DNA from: Neisseria perflava
GTDB taxonomy: Bacteria > Pseudomonadota > Gammaproteobacteria > Burkholderiales > Neisseriaceae
Length of the DNA: 64,000 bases
Direction: 5' to 3'
Assembly: GCF_024170405.1 (NCBI RefSeq)
Contig: NZ_JALJYC010000012.1
Span: 1 to 64,000, forward strand
Position 1 is the stretch's first letter, and every line of letters begins with the position of its first letter. The notes beneath the pieces are model-generated. The model was not told the DNA's origin and made no database searches. It saw only the letters and a list, made by a program, of their open reading frames with translations. Below are positions 1-7,596 of the stretch, in pieces. Made by a program: the position numbers and the translations under genes.

Positions 1-8
1 ACTCCCCA
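1..8 (-). tRNA. 5' end of a further tRNA-Gln copy, cut by window edge
   Basis: The first eight bases are identical to the last eight plus-strand bases of both complete tRNA-Gln genes that follow. They lie exactly one 85-bp repeat unit upstream of the next copy, so they are the 5' end of another minus-strand tRNA-Gln whose remainder lies outside the window. The match is short, and only the periodic spacing makes it convincing. Confidence 0.7.
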
Positions 9-17
9 ACAAGGTTG

Positions 18-93
18 TGGCTGGGGAGGAAGGATTCGAACCTTCGCATGCTGGAATCAAAATCCAGTGTCTTAACCGCTTGACGACTCCCCA
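18..93 (-). tRNA. tRNA-Gln (anticodon TTG), copy 1
   Basis: The reverse complement starts TGGGGAGTCG and ends CTCCCCAGCCA, which pairs as an acceptor stem with an encoded CCA end. The T-loop motif GGTTCGAATCC is present. The anticodon loop reads TTTTGAT with anticodon TTG, specific for glutamine codon CAA. The total is 76 nt. It is one unit of a tandem array with 9-nt spacers and identical copies, upstream of which (off the window) a further copy begins. Confidence 0.95.
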
Positions 94-102
94 ACAAGGT
101 TG

Positions 103-178
103 TGGCTGGGGAGGAAGGATTCGAACCTTCGCATGCTGGAATCAAAATCCAGTGTCTTAACCGCTTGACGACTCCCCA
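103..178 (-). tRNA. tRNA-Gln (anticodon TTG), copy 2
   Basis: This 76-nt gene is identical to the copy at 18-93, with anticodon TTG and an encoded CCA. It starts 7 bp after the ispE stop codon on the same strand, so it is probably co-transcribed with or read through from ispE. The 85-bp period (76-nt gene plus 9-nt spacer) shows that the array arose by tandem duplication. Confidence 0.95.
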
Positions 179-185
179 ACTGCTT

Positions 186-1034
186 TCAAACCATATGAAA
201 CAGAGGATGTTGCGCTAAACCGGCAACGCAATATGCTTCATATTTTTTAGAAACCTGTCGGTATAAATTTTCTGCTGCCTGTTGGTTATCAATCCCGATA
301 AAAACACATGCGCCGGAACCAGTCATTAATGCATTACCATACTGTGACAATTCAACATAGGCTTGCCAAACTTCAGGATACTCCTGAAATACCACCGCCT
401 GCATATCATTACGCAAGGGCTGTAATGTTTGGAAAGTCGGCATTATGCTGGGTTTCGAATCGCGTGTCAAGCGCGGATGGGCAAAAATTTTCGCCGTTGC
501 CACATGGACAGGCGGTTTTACGATGACATACCATTGTTCCGGCACATCAATTTCCACTAATTTTTCACCTACGCCTTTGGCAAATGCGCTGCGGCCGAAA
601 ATAAAAAACGGTACGTCTGCGCCTAACGTAACCCCCATATCAATCAGCTGCTGGCGGCTGAAACCGCACTGCCATAGATGGTTAAGCGCCAATAAAACCG
701 TTGCTGCATCGGAGCTGCCGCCGCCCAAGCCGCCGCCCATCGGAATCTGCTTTTCCAGCCAAATTTCTACACCCCGGCTGCTGCCACTGTTTTGCTGCAA
801 CAGCGCCGCCGCCCGATAAGCCAAATCCTGTTCGGGTGCGCAGCCCTCTACCGGCGTGTGCATGATAATCCGGCTGTCTTCGCGCACGGCCAGATACACC
901 GTATCATACAAACCAATCAGGCAGAAAATGCTTTCCAGGTTGTGATAACCGTCGGCTCGTTTGCCGGTAATGCGTAAATCGAGATTGAGCTTGGCCGGTG
1001 CTAAAAAAGCCTGCGCATGGGCGGGAATATTCAT
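186..1034 (-). CDS. ispE: 4-diphosphocytidyl-2-C-methyl-D-erythritol kinase
   Basis: IspE phosphorylates the 2-hydroxyl of 4-diphosphocytidyl-2-C-methylerythritol with ATP, the fourth step of the MEP isoprenoid pathway, in the cytosol. The 282 residues match the usual length of about 283. Visible GHMP-kinase features are the N-terminal PAKLNL with Lys15, the glycine-rich ATP loop GGGLGGGSSDAA near residues 100-111, and GADVPFF with the catalytic-type Asp140. It lies 18 bp downstream of lolB and immediately before the tRNA-Gln array, probably as the distal gene of a TPR-lolB-ispE operon. Confidence 0.96.
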   Translation of the reverse strand: MNIPAHAQAFLAPAKLNLDLRITGKRADGYHNLESIFCLIGLYDTVYLAVREDSRIIMHTPVEGCAPEQDLAYRAAALLQQNSGSSRGVEIWLEKQIPMGGGLGGGSSDAATVLLALNHLWQCGFSRQQLIDMGVTLGADVPFFIFGRSAFAKGVGEKLVEIDVPEQWYVIVKPPVHVATAKIFAHPRLTRDSKPSIMPTFQTLQPLRNDMQAVVFQEYPEVWQAYVELSQYGNALMTGSGACVFIGIDNQQAAENLYRQVSKKYEAYCVAGLAQHPLFHMV

Positions 1035-1052
1035 TTAACTACTCCCTTAGCC

Positions 1053-1637
1053 TTAGCCACGCGCGGCACATTGGGTTTGCGCAACAGCCTGCAGTTGGGT
1101 ATTGACTTCGTCGAACACCAGCCGCACCGACAATTTGGCATTTTCCAGCTGTAAAACGCGCGGTTTACCCTCTGCTGATACAGTTCGGCTAATACTCCAG
1201 CCAAACTGCGCCAAACGGCCGTCTGAAAGAATCTGATACGGCGCATCAGCCACACGGTTGCCGTGCGCCCAAATATGCAGATATTGCACCGGTAAAGCAA
1301 AGCCCAGCAGTTGCTCGCTCAAGGCTTCCGCCGTGTCCGCCTGATATACTTTACCTTTGACATCCACCGCCAACACACCTTGAACATCTTGGCACAACTG
1401 GCCGACGGTATTGCCCAGCGGCGTATTGATATCGATGGTTTGAACGTGGTTTTGATAACTCCAGTCAAAATTGGCATACGAGCCTTTGGCTTCTACTTTG
1501 ACTGCCAAGCGACCATCAGCGGTAAAGTCGGCAGTATCGGCAGCCGAAGGCCAACTGTTTTGCTGCGGCAAATCGGGTTGGGCGCAGGCTGCCAGCAACA
1601 GCAGCGCGACAGCGGAAAAAATCAGTTTGATGTTCAT
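1053..1637 (-). CDS. lolB: Outer membrane lipoprotein LolB
   Basis: LolB accepts lipoproteins from the periplasmic carrier LolA and inserts them into the inner leaflet of the outer membrane. It is itself a lipoprotein: the N-terminal hydrophobic segment ends in the lipobox LLAAC with the acylated Cys at residue 18. The mature part is about 176 residues, typical of the family. It sits between a TPR protein gene and ispE on the same strand, and lolB-ispE adjacency is common in beta- and gammaproteobacteria, which supports the call for this weakly conserved family. Confidence 0.9.
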   Translation of the reverse strand: MNIKLIFSAVALLLLAACAQPDLPQQNSWPSAADTADFTADGRLAVKVEAKGSYANFDWSYQNHVQTIDINTPLGNTVGQLCQDVQGVLAVDVKGKVYQADTAEALSEQLLGFALPVQYLHIWAHGNRVADAPYQILSDGRLAQFGWSISRTVSAEGKPRVLQLENAKLSVRLVFDEVNTQLQAVAQTQCAARG

Positions 1638-1650
1638 ATTTACTCCATTA

Positions 1651-1685
1651 AGGCCGTCTGAAAAAGATAATTTTTCAGACGGCCT
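1651..1685. terminator. Inverted DUS pair between TPR gene and lolB
   Basis: AGGCCGTCTGAAAAA and its exact complement face each other across 5 bp, giving a 15-bp perfect stem that contains two DUS copies. It lies just after the stop of the upstream TPR gene, so it can act as an attenuator or terminator within the probable operon. Confidence 0.65.
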
Positions 1686-1691
1686 CTTTGA

Positions 1692-3569
1692 TTAGCGGGC
1701 GGATTTACCGGTTTTTGAGGCAGCCGGTACGCTCACGCCGAAACGCTGCATGGTTTCCTGCAACAGCTTGATGTCACCGTCTTTTTGCAAACCTTCTGCC
1801 CAAATCCGTTTGGCCTCCGCCTGCTCGCCTGTCTGCCACAATACCTCGCCCAAATGCGCGGCAACTTCGGCATCGGGATAATGCTTGTAGGCATATTGCA
1901 GATACGGCAGCGCCGACTGCGCATCGCCTTTTTTATAATAGACCCAACCCATGCTGTCGTTGATGGCGGCAGAATCTGGCTCCATATTATAGGCCGTCTG
2001 AATCAGCCGGAATGCCTCGTCCAAGTGGTTTTGTCCGTCGGGTGCAGTCAGCAAAGTATAACCCAGCGAATTCATCCCGCTGGCGCTATTGGGGTTCATG
2101 GCTAAAAAACGGCGCAAATCGGCAACAGCCTTATCACTTTGATTCAAACGGCTATACACCATCGCACGCTGGTATAAAATTTCCGGCAATATTTCTTCGG
2201 CATTCGGCTGTTTGGCAGCTTGGGCGGCCAAAGTATTCAACTCAGCCAAAGCTTCCTGCGGACGGTTGTGTTGCGCCAAAGCATACAGATACACGCGCTG
2301 CAATTCGGCGATGCCGAAAAAGCGCCCTTGCTGCTCCGGCAATTTCTGCGCTTTACGCGCTTCGGCCAGCGCCGTTTTCGCATCACCGCGCTCGGCGGCA
2401 ATCGAAGCTTTCAATACCGCTTTGTCAAACACATATTCCGCAGCGTTAATTTTATCCGCCCAAGCGTCGGCCTTGGCATAATCCTTGTCATCGGCATAAC
2501 GCATGGCGCCGATAATGGCAGCACGGCTTTGCTGCTCGCTGGTGCCGATGTTGTAGGCTTTTTCCAAATAGGTATTGACCACCGCAATGCTGTCTTTTTG
2601 ACTATTGGCCAACAGAGCTGCTTGAATATACAAATCGGCATTCGGATTTTCCGCCAGCAATACTTTCAGACGATCTAACGCCTTCTCCGGCTGCTTGCTT
2701 GCAATCAGCGTACCGATTTCCAATTCCTGCCACGCCGGAGACAATTTGGCCGTATCCGTTTTCGCAAAGAAACGGCTCAACACTTCGGGATTGCGTTGCG
2801 CCATCAGGCGCAGCGTCAACCAAGTCGGCGGCAGGATTTCCGTATCCAACCCCGCCAAACGCTGCAAAGCCGCCACCGCATGACGGTCTTTATGGTCTTG
2901 GCCGCTGAAAATCACATCCGCAATCGCCGCTTCCGGCATATCAGGATAATTCGCGGCGGCTTTGTGCACTTCTTTCGCCGCTTTTTCCGCCAAACCGGGC
3001 TGTTGCACGGCGGCTTGCGACAAAACCAAGAAAATCCGCTGCGTCTGCTCGGGCGTGGCATTTTGCAACACATCATCCAATCCGCGAACGGTTTGGTTGG
3101 TATGCCCCAACATCAAATCGCGCACCCAGCCCATGCGCCTCTGCGCCTCACCCGCCACCGGCTCGATTTCACGCCATTTTTGGTAAATCATCTCCGCCTG
3201 GTCAAAAGCATTGAGCGAAATCGCCATTTCCATCGCGCGTTCGGCCACTTCCGGCGATTTGGTGCGATCGAGCATAACCATATAAGTCGCCAGCGCCGTG
3301 CCCGCATCACCTTTTTGCAGCGCCATTTCGCCGCCCAACAGGGTAAAAATGGTATTGGAACGCTCGATAATGCGCACGCGGCGTTGGCGTTCGGCAGCCA
3401 AATCTTCCGGCGAATAAGCACTTTTGCGCTGGACGGTCGGACTGGCTTTGACTTTAACGGTTTTGACGGTTTTAGGGGTTGCCGCGTCGGAAGCCGCATA
3501 GGTTTCGCAGGCAAACAACATCATCACGGCAGCCGCCGCAGCGCGGATACGGGTACGGGTAAACAACAT
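1692..3569 (-). CDS. Exported tetratricopeptide repeat protein
   Basis: This 625-residue protein starts with a signal peptide (MLFTRTRIR, then an Ala-rich hydrophobic core ending near CETYAA), so it is exported, probably to the periplasm. The rest is helical. TPR-like repeats are clearest at about residues 465-600, with successive A/G/Y/P consensus positions such as NSLGYTLL and NDSMGWVYYKKGD. TPR arrays mediate protein-protein contacts, and the partner is unknown. It is the first gene of the cluster leading into lolB and ispE, which suggests envelope biogenesis but does not prove it. Confidence 0.8.
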   Translation of the reverse strand: MLFTRTRIRAAAAAVMMLFACETYAASDAATPKTVKTVKVKASPTVQRKSAYSPEDLAAERQRRVRIIERSNTIFTLLGGEMALQKGDAGTALATYMVMLDRTKSPEVAERAMEMAISLNAFDQAEMIYQKWREIEPVAGEAQRRMGWVRDLMLGHTNQTVRGLDDVLQNATPEQTQRIFLVLSQAAVQQPGLAEKAAKEVHKAAANYPDMPEAAIADVIFSGQDHKDRHAVAALQRLAGLDTEILPPTWLTLRLMAQRNPEVLSRFFAKTDTAKLSPAWQELEIGTLIASKQPEKALDRLKVLLAENPNADLYIQAALLANSQKDSIAVVNTYLEKAYNIGTSEQQSRAAIIGAMRYADDKDYAKADAWADKINAAEYVFDKAVLKASIAAERGDAKTALAEARKAQKLPEQQGRFFGIAELQRVYLYALAQHNRPQEALAELNTLAAQAAKQPNAEEILPEILYQRAMVYSRLNQSDKAVADLRRFLAMNPNSASGMNSLGYTLLTAPDGQNHLDEAFRLIQTAYNMEPDSAAINDSMGWVYYKKGDAQSALPYLQYAYKHYPDAEVAAHLGEVLWQTGEQAEAKRIWAEGLQKDGDIKLLQETMQRFGVSVPAASKTGKSAR

Positions 3570-3783
3570 AAGGAATCCTCTATGCCAAAAGCCGCCGCGT
3601 TTTCAGACGGCCTCAATGGGCATAACTTTATCACAAGCCGCCCGATTTGTAGATTAGCCTGACCGAAAAGCTAAGGCAAGATACCGCCTTTACCCCCTGT
3701 TTGGCCGCAATTTTCGGTCAAAACAGGCGTATCGGCAAAAAGCATGAGCAGACACGGGGTATCTAAACCGCCCTCGTCCGCCG

Positions 3784-3789
3784 TATAAT
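3784..3789 (+). promoter_or_regulatory. Possible -10 box of the Nudix gene
   Basis: TATAAT matches the sigma70 -10 consensus exactly and ends 16 bp before the proposed ATG at 3806. The leader would be very short. No convincing -35 box is visible at the right spacing. Confidence 0.4.
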
Positions 3790-3805
3790 CGGTTTATCCT
3801 GATTG

Positions 3806-4426
3806 ATGACACACGCCATGAGCCCAGGCCACCTGACCGATTTTTTCAACCGCGCCGCCGCTTATCCCAGCGACAAGGAAAACCTGCGCAACCGTTTTAT
3901 TCAGCCGCAACAGCGCTGCGAAGCCGCCGTTTTGCTGCCAGTCGTCTGCCGCCAACAGCAATGGCAATTACTGCTGACGCGCCGTGCCGATACCCTGCGC
4001 CACCATACCGGACAAGTCGCCCTGCCCGGCGGACGGTGGGAACCGCAAGACGCCGATTTCAACCAAACCGCCCTGCGCGAAACCGAAGAAGAAACCGGCA
4101 TCAGCGCCGCAGCATGGCAGACTTTCCCGCTGCTGCCGCCGCATTACACCCCTTCTGGTTATGAAGTCCATCCCGTTCCCGCCTTATATACTGCCGCACA
4201 CGCGCCGCATACCGCGCCTAATCCCGACGAAGTGGCCGAAATTTTTTATGTGCCGCTGTACACGGTATTGGATACGACGGCTTACCGCAGCCGCCCTTTG
4301 CAGTTTAACGGCAGCAGCATAGACGCGCCCGTATTGCCTTATCTGCACTACAATATCTGGGGTTTGACGGCGATTATCCTATACAGCTTGGCCGAGCGGT
4401 ATCAGGCGTATTGCTTGGATAAGTAA
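3806..4426 (+). CDS. Nudix hydrolase, CoA pyrophosphatase (NudL-like)
   Basis: The protein belongs to the Nudix family and most resembles the CoA pyrophosphatases, which cleave CoA or acyl-CoA to 3',5'-ADP and phosphopantetheine. Two motifs support this. One is the family-specific LLTRRADTLRHHTGQVALPGG stretch, read in two parts as LLTRR...R.H.G and LPGG. The other is the Nudix helix with TALRETEEETGI, which supplies the metal-binding glutamates. The length of about 206 residues is typical. The start could be ATG 3806 or 3818, or TTG 3803, and none has a clear Shine-Dalgarno. It is a single gene, convergent with the symporter gene. Confidence 0.85.
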   Translation: MTHAMSPGHLTDFFNRAAAYPSDKENLRNRFIQPQQRCEAAVLLPVVCRQQQWQLLLTRRADTLRHHTGQVALPGGRWEPQDADFNQTALRETEEETGISAAAWQTFPLLPPHYTPSGYEVHPVPALYTAAHAPHTAPNPDEVAEIFYVPLYTVLDTTAYRSRPLQFNGSSIDAPVLPYLHYNIWGLTAIILYSLAERYQAYCLDK

Positions 4427-4581
4427 AGCCGTAGCGCAAGGTCGTCTGAACACCTTTTCGCAAACACCTGCGCCCTACCACGTCCTATATCCCATTATTT
4501 CCATCCCAAAATCAAATACCCCAAACCAACAATAGAGTTTGGGGTATTTGATTATCAGGCATTTCAGACAGCCTGAACCCG

Positions 4582-5538
4582 CTATGATTGCGGTTTATTT
4601 TCCTGCTTGTCCGCTTTCGCCGCCCAATAAGAAGCCAGCAGCGAACCGGAAATATTGTGCCATACGCTAAACAAAGCGCTGGGCACGGCCACCACCGGAG
4701 CAGCCGCAAAATGCGCCGCCGCCAGCGCTGCGCCCAAGCCGGAGTTTTGCATGCCCACTTCAATCGCCAGCGTTTTTTGCGCGTCATACGGTAATTTGCA
4801 GTACTTGGCCGCCAAAAAGCCGAGCAGATAGCCGATACCGTTATGCAGCACCACCACGCAGAAAATCAGCAGGCCACTTTCCACAATTTTGCCTTTGCTC
4901 GTGCCGACCACCGCACCGATAATCAAAGCAATCGCCACCACCGACACCAGCGGCAACACCCCGACGGCGCGTTCGGTCTGTTTGCGGAACAAAGTGTGCG
5001 CAATCACACCCAACACAATCGGCAACAACACCATTTTCAAAATCGACACAAACATTGCCGACGCACCGATGTCCAGCATTTCCCCCGCCAGCAGCATGAA
5101 AATCGCCGGGGTCAATACAGGCGCCAACAGCGTGGAAACCGAAGTAACCGCCACCGACAAAGCCACATCGCCGCGCGCCAAATAAGTCATCACATTCGAA
5201 GCCGTCCCGCCCGGGCAGCAGCCGACCAAAATCACGCCCACAGCGATTTCCGGCGGCAGATTGAATACTTTAGTCAACACATAAGCCGTCAGCGGCATAA
5301 TCACAAACTGGGCAATCACCCCAATCACCACCGCACGCGGATGTTGGCCGATGATTTTAAAATCGTTCGGACTGAGCGTCAGCCCCATGCCGAACATAAT
5401 AATGCCCAACAGCAGCGACACATGCGGCAAAACCCAAGTAAAGGTTTGCGGCGATACAAAAGCAATCACGGCGCACAGCGCCGCCCAAAATGCAAAAGTC
5501 TTGCCGATAAAATGGCTGATTTGCGTTAATTTTTCCAT
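4582..5538 (-). CDS. Bile acid:sodium symporter family protein (ASBT_NM type)
   Basis: This 318-residue integral inner membrane protein of the BASS family has about ten hydrophobic segments. It aligns without gaps over most of its length with the structurally characterised meningococcal ASBT homologue as I recall that sequence. The crossover motifs are present: IAQF with Gln77, GGTASNVMTYLARG for the first discontinuous helix, and IEVGMQNSG for the second. These hold the two Na+ sites. The physiological substrate in Neisseria is not settled; pantoate-like or other organic anions have been proposed for relatives. It stands alone, convergent with the Nudix gene. Confidence 0.9.
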   Translation of the reverse strand: MEKLTQISHFIGKTFAFWAALCAVIAFVSPQTFTWVLPHVSLLLGIIMFGMGLTLSPNDFKIIGQHPRAVVIGVIAQFVIMPLTAYVLTKVFNLPPEIAVGVILVGCCPGGTASNVMTYLARGDVALSVAVTSVSTLLAPVLTPAIFMLLAGEMLDIGASAMFVSILKMVLLPIVLGVIAHTLFRKQTERAVGVLPLVSVVAIALIIGAVVGTSKGKIVESGLLIFCVVVLHNGIGYLLGFLAAKYCKLPYDAQKTLAIEVGMQNSGLGAALAAAHFAAAPVVAVPSALFSVWHNISGSLLASYWAAKADKQENKPQS

Positions 5539-5555
5539 GATTGAGCGTTCCCAAA

Positions 5556-5589
5556 TTGATAATTAGTCGTTCTTGATAATTAGTCGTTC
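5556..5589. repeat. Two direct 17-bp repeats
   Basis: TTGATAATTAGTCGTTC occurs twice head to tail with no spacer, upstream of the symporter gene start. The second copy runs into the small inverted-repeat element at 5580-5653. It looks like local slippage duplication at the end of that element. Confidence 0.85.
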
Positions 5590-5653
5590 CAATTTAGATT
5601 GAGACAAGGCAGCAAGGCGCAGCAACGCCGTATCAAGCTAACGGGGTGACTAT
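5580..5653. repeat. Short inverted-repeat element, TAGTC family (decayed copy)
   Basis: The left end TTAGTCGTTCC and the right end GGTGACTA flank a core GAGACAAGGCAGCAAGG...AGCAACGCCGTATCAA. The same core and ends occur in the longer copy at 14016-14158. It is a noncoding, MITE-like repeat. This copy is shorter and lacks exact TATAG termini. Confidence 0.55.
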
Positions 5654-5692
5654 GGGTAAAGAATACGCCAATTTGTAATAATATGCAAAGAC

Positions 5693-5722
5693 AAAGACCG
5701 TCTGAAGATTCAGACGGTCTTT
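5693..5722. terminator. nnrD terminator from variant DUS pair
   Basis: AAAGACCGTCTGAA and its complement form a near loopless 14-bp stem (2-bp loop) immediately after the nnrD stop. The DUS here carries A in place of the second G (AGACCGTCTGAA). The symmetric change in both arms preserves pairing, which implies selection for the hairpin. Confidence 0.7.
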
Positions 5723-5736
5723 GCGCTCATTCCGCT

Positions 5737-6633
5737 TTACCTTTTGCCCGAGTTCAGCCGGTTACGAAGCCAACGCGCGGCCGGGGCGATTTCTCCCGCC
5801 AGCATACCGATTTCTCCGATTTGCGAATCGCGCAACACATCCGCCGCCGCGCCGTGCAGCCATACGCCCGCCTGCGCCGCCTGAGCCGTATCCACCCCCT
5901 GCGCCAGCAGGCTGCCGATGATGCCGCTCAAAACATCGCCGCTGCCTGCCGTCGCCAAACCCGCGTTGCCGCTGCGGTTGGTATAAATTCCGCCGTCGGG
6001 CGCGCACACCAAAGTCTGATGGCCTTTCAATACCGCTACGGCCTGATAGTTTTCACTCAAAGCCCGTACTGCCACGCGACGGTCGGCTTGAATCTCGGTG
6101 GTGGTTACGCCCAGCAGCCGCGCAGCTTCGGCGGGGTGCGGGGTCAACACCAAGCTGCCGTGTTGCTGCGCCAGCATTTTTAAACCGTTTTCAGACGGCC
6201 TGGACAATAAGGTCAGCGCGTCGGCATCGAGTAACAGCGGTTTTCCCTGCGCTTGCGCCAACACCTGCCGCACCAGCTGCGCCGCTGCATCGTCCAAACC
6301 CAAACCGCAACCGCACACCCAGCCGCTGATGTCGCGGCGAGCCAGCAGATTGTGCGCCGTTGCCAGCATAATTTCGGGGCGCTCGGGAATCACGGCAAAG
6401 GGCAACTGCGGCTGGTTAAAACCCGCCCACACCTTGCCGCTGCCCTGATACATCGCCGTCGTCGCCGCCATCACCACCGCGCCGCTCATGCCCGCCGCGC
6501 CGCCGATGACGGCCAGCGTGCCGTAAGTTCCTTTATGGCTTTCTGCGGCACGCGGTTTGAAGACATCGGGAAACTGCGCGGCCGTCTGAAAATACAATTC
6601 GCTATGAATCAGTTGATAAGCTTGGGTAAACAT
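5737..6633 (-). CDS. nnrD: ADP-dependent NAD(P)H-hydrate dehydratase
   Basis: NnrD repairs NAD(P)H hydrates by ADP-dependent dehydration. The 298-residue protein contains only the ribokinase-like YjeF C-terminal domain: there is no N-terminal epimerase domain as in the E. coli fusion. Diagnostic stretches are VIGGAAGMSGAVVMAA (40-57), LDADAL (135-140), LTPHPAEAARLL (163-174) and the catalytic NAGLATAGSGDVLSG with Asp233. An in-frame DUS encodes RPSEN at residues 145-149. It is divergent from the cytochrome gene that follows. Confidence 0.92.
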   Translation of the reverse strand: MFTQAYQLIHSELYFQTAAQFPDVFKPRAAESHKGTYGTLAVIGGAAGMSGAVVMAATTAMYQGSGKVWAGFNQPQLPFAVIPERPEIMLATAHNLLARRDISGWVCGCGLGLDDAAAQLVRQVLAQAQGKPLLLDADALTLLSRPSENGLKMLAQQHGSLVLTPHPAEAARLLGVTTTEIQADRRVAVRALSENYQAVAVLKGHQTLVCAPDGGIYTNRSGNAGLATAGSGDVLSGIIGSLLAQGVDTAQAAQAGVWLHGAAADVLRDSQIGEIGMLAGEIAPAARWLRNRLNSGKR

Positions 6634-6728
6634 GATGATTCAGCCTGAGAAGTCGGATAAAATAGCGCGGACACAAACTCGGGGGCAAGGCGCGCCTGCC
6701 CTCCCATAGTATAAGAAAGCACACCATT

Positions 6729-7388
6729 ATGAAACAAAAAATCAAAGTGTGGGATTTGCCCACGCGCCTTTTCCATTGGACGCTCGCCGCCGCCGTCGCC
6801 TTTATGTGGTACAGCGCGGAAACAGGCGGCAATCTGTTGGCCTGGCACATCCGATGCGGGGCGCTGATACTGGCGCTGCTGGTGTTCCGCCTGTGTTGGG
6901 GCTTATGGGGCAGTGACACCGCCCGCTTTGCCAACTTCGTGCGCGGCCCGAGGCAGATTGTGCGCTACCTGCGCGGCGAAATCAGCGAAAACGAGCAGCC
7001 GGGGCATAACCCGCTGGGTGCGCTGATGGTGTTGGCGCTGCTGGCGGCCGTGGCGGTGCAGGTCGTTACCGGCCTGTTTGCGCCGGATGAAAACACTTTT
7101 ATGCACAGCGGCTATCTGAACCATTTGGTCAGCGACAGCACCGGCAACGCCCTGCGCAAAATCCATATCGGCCTGTTTAACCTGCTGGCGGTTTTGGCGG
7201 TGCTGCATATCGTGACCATTTTAGTTTATAAGTTTTTGAAAAAACACGATTTGATTAAGCCGATGATTACCGGCTATAAGGAACTGGAAGGCAAGCTGCC
7301 TGTATTGAAATTTGCCGGCGCAAAAGCGTTGGCGGCAGCGGTCGCAGTGGCGGCGATTGTGGTTTGGCTGGTGGTAAATGCGGGTTAG
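6729..7388 (+). CDS. Cytochrome b561-type membrane protein
   Basis: This 219-residue inner membrane protein has four hydrophobic helices plus a C-terminal hydrophobic tail (AAAVAVAAIVVWLVV), matching the diheme cytochrome b561/hydrogenase cytochrome b family. Candidate axial heme ligands are His16 (RLFHW), His40 (LAWH), His146 (RKIHIG) and His160 (AVLH). Such proteins pass electrons between quinones and periplasmic or membrane partners. No partner hydrogenase or dehydrogenase gene is adjacent, so the electron donor is unknown. A strong DUS hairpin follows the stop. Confidence 0.82.
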   Translation: MKQKIKVWDLPTRLFHWTLAAAVAFMWYSAETGGNLLAWHIRCGALILALLVFRLCWGLWGSDTARFANFVRGPRQIVRYLRGEISENEQPGHNPLGALMVLALLAAVAVQVVTGLFAPDENTFMHSGYLNHLVSDSTGNALRKIHIGLFNLLAVLAVLHIVTILVYKFLKKHDLIKPMITGYKELEGKLPVLKFAGAKALAAAVAVAAIVVWLVVNAG

Positions 7389-7418
7389 TGCTGCCCAACG
7401 CCCCAGCTGATAAAGCCA

Positions 7419-7458
7419 AGGCCGTCTGAAAATGATGTCATTCATTTTCAGACGGCCT
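7419..7458. terminator. Inverted DUS pair after the cytochrome gene
   Basis: AGGCCGTCTGAAAATGA pairs with TCATTTTCAGACGGCCT, a 17-bp perfect stem around a short loop, 30 bp after the stop codon. It abuts the 131-bp Correia-like element exactly. Confidence 0.8.
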
Positions 7459-7589
7459 TATAGTGCAATTATTTAAAAACCAAACCATCGATACGGTGTA
7501 GGTTGGGTTGTAAACCCAACATTTACCTAAAGTTCCGTTGGGATTTCATCCCAACCTACGCAGTTTGTTTTTTTACTTATTTCACTATA
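7459..7589. repeat. Correia-like 131-bp MITE, intact copy
   Basis: The element begins TATAGTGCAATTA and ends AATTTCACTATA-like (TATTTCACTATA), giving Correia-type terminal inverted repeats at a TA target. Inside are two small hairpins, GGTTGGGTT/AACCCAAC and GTTGGGAT/ATCCCAAC. It has no coding capacity. A near-identical 131-bp copy, interrupted by another element, lies at 60875-61333, and a truncated copy lies at 28220-28330. It ends 7 bp from the tadA stop. Confidence 0.85.
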
Positions 7590-7596
7590 GTTCTGC

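Noticed and set aside
7459..7589. CRISPR-like repeats from the recurring TAGGTTGGGTT words
   Set aside because: Copies are single, tens of kilobases apart and bounded by inverted repeats. There is no regular spacer arrangement and no cas gene.
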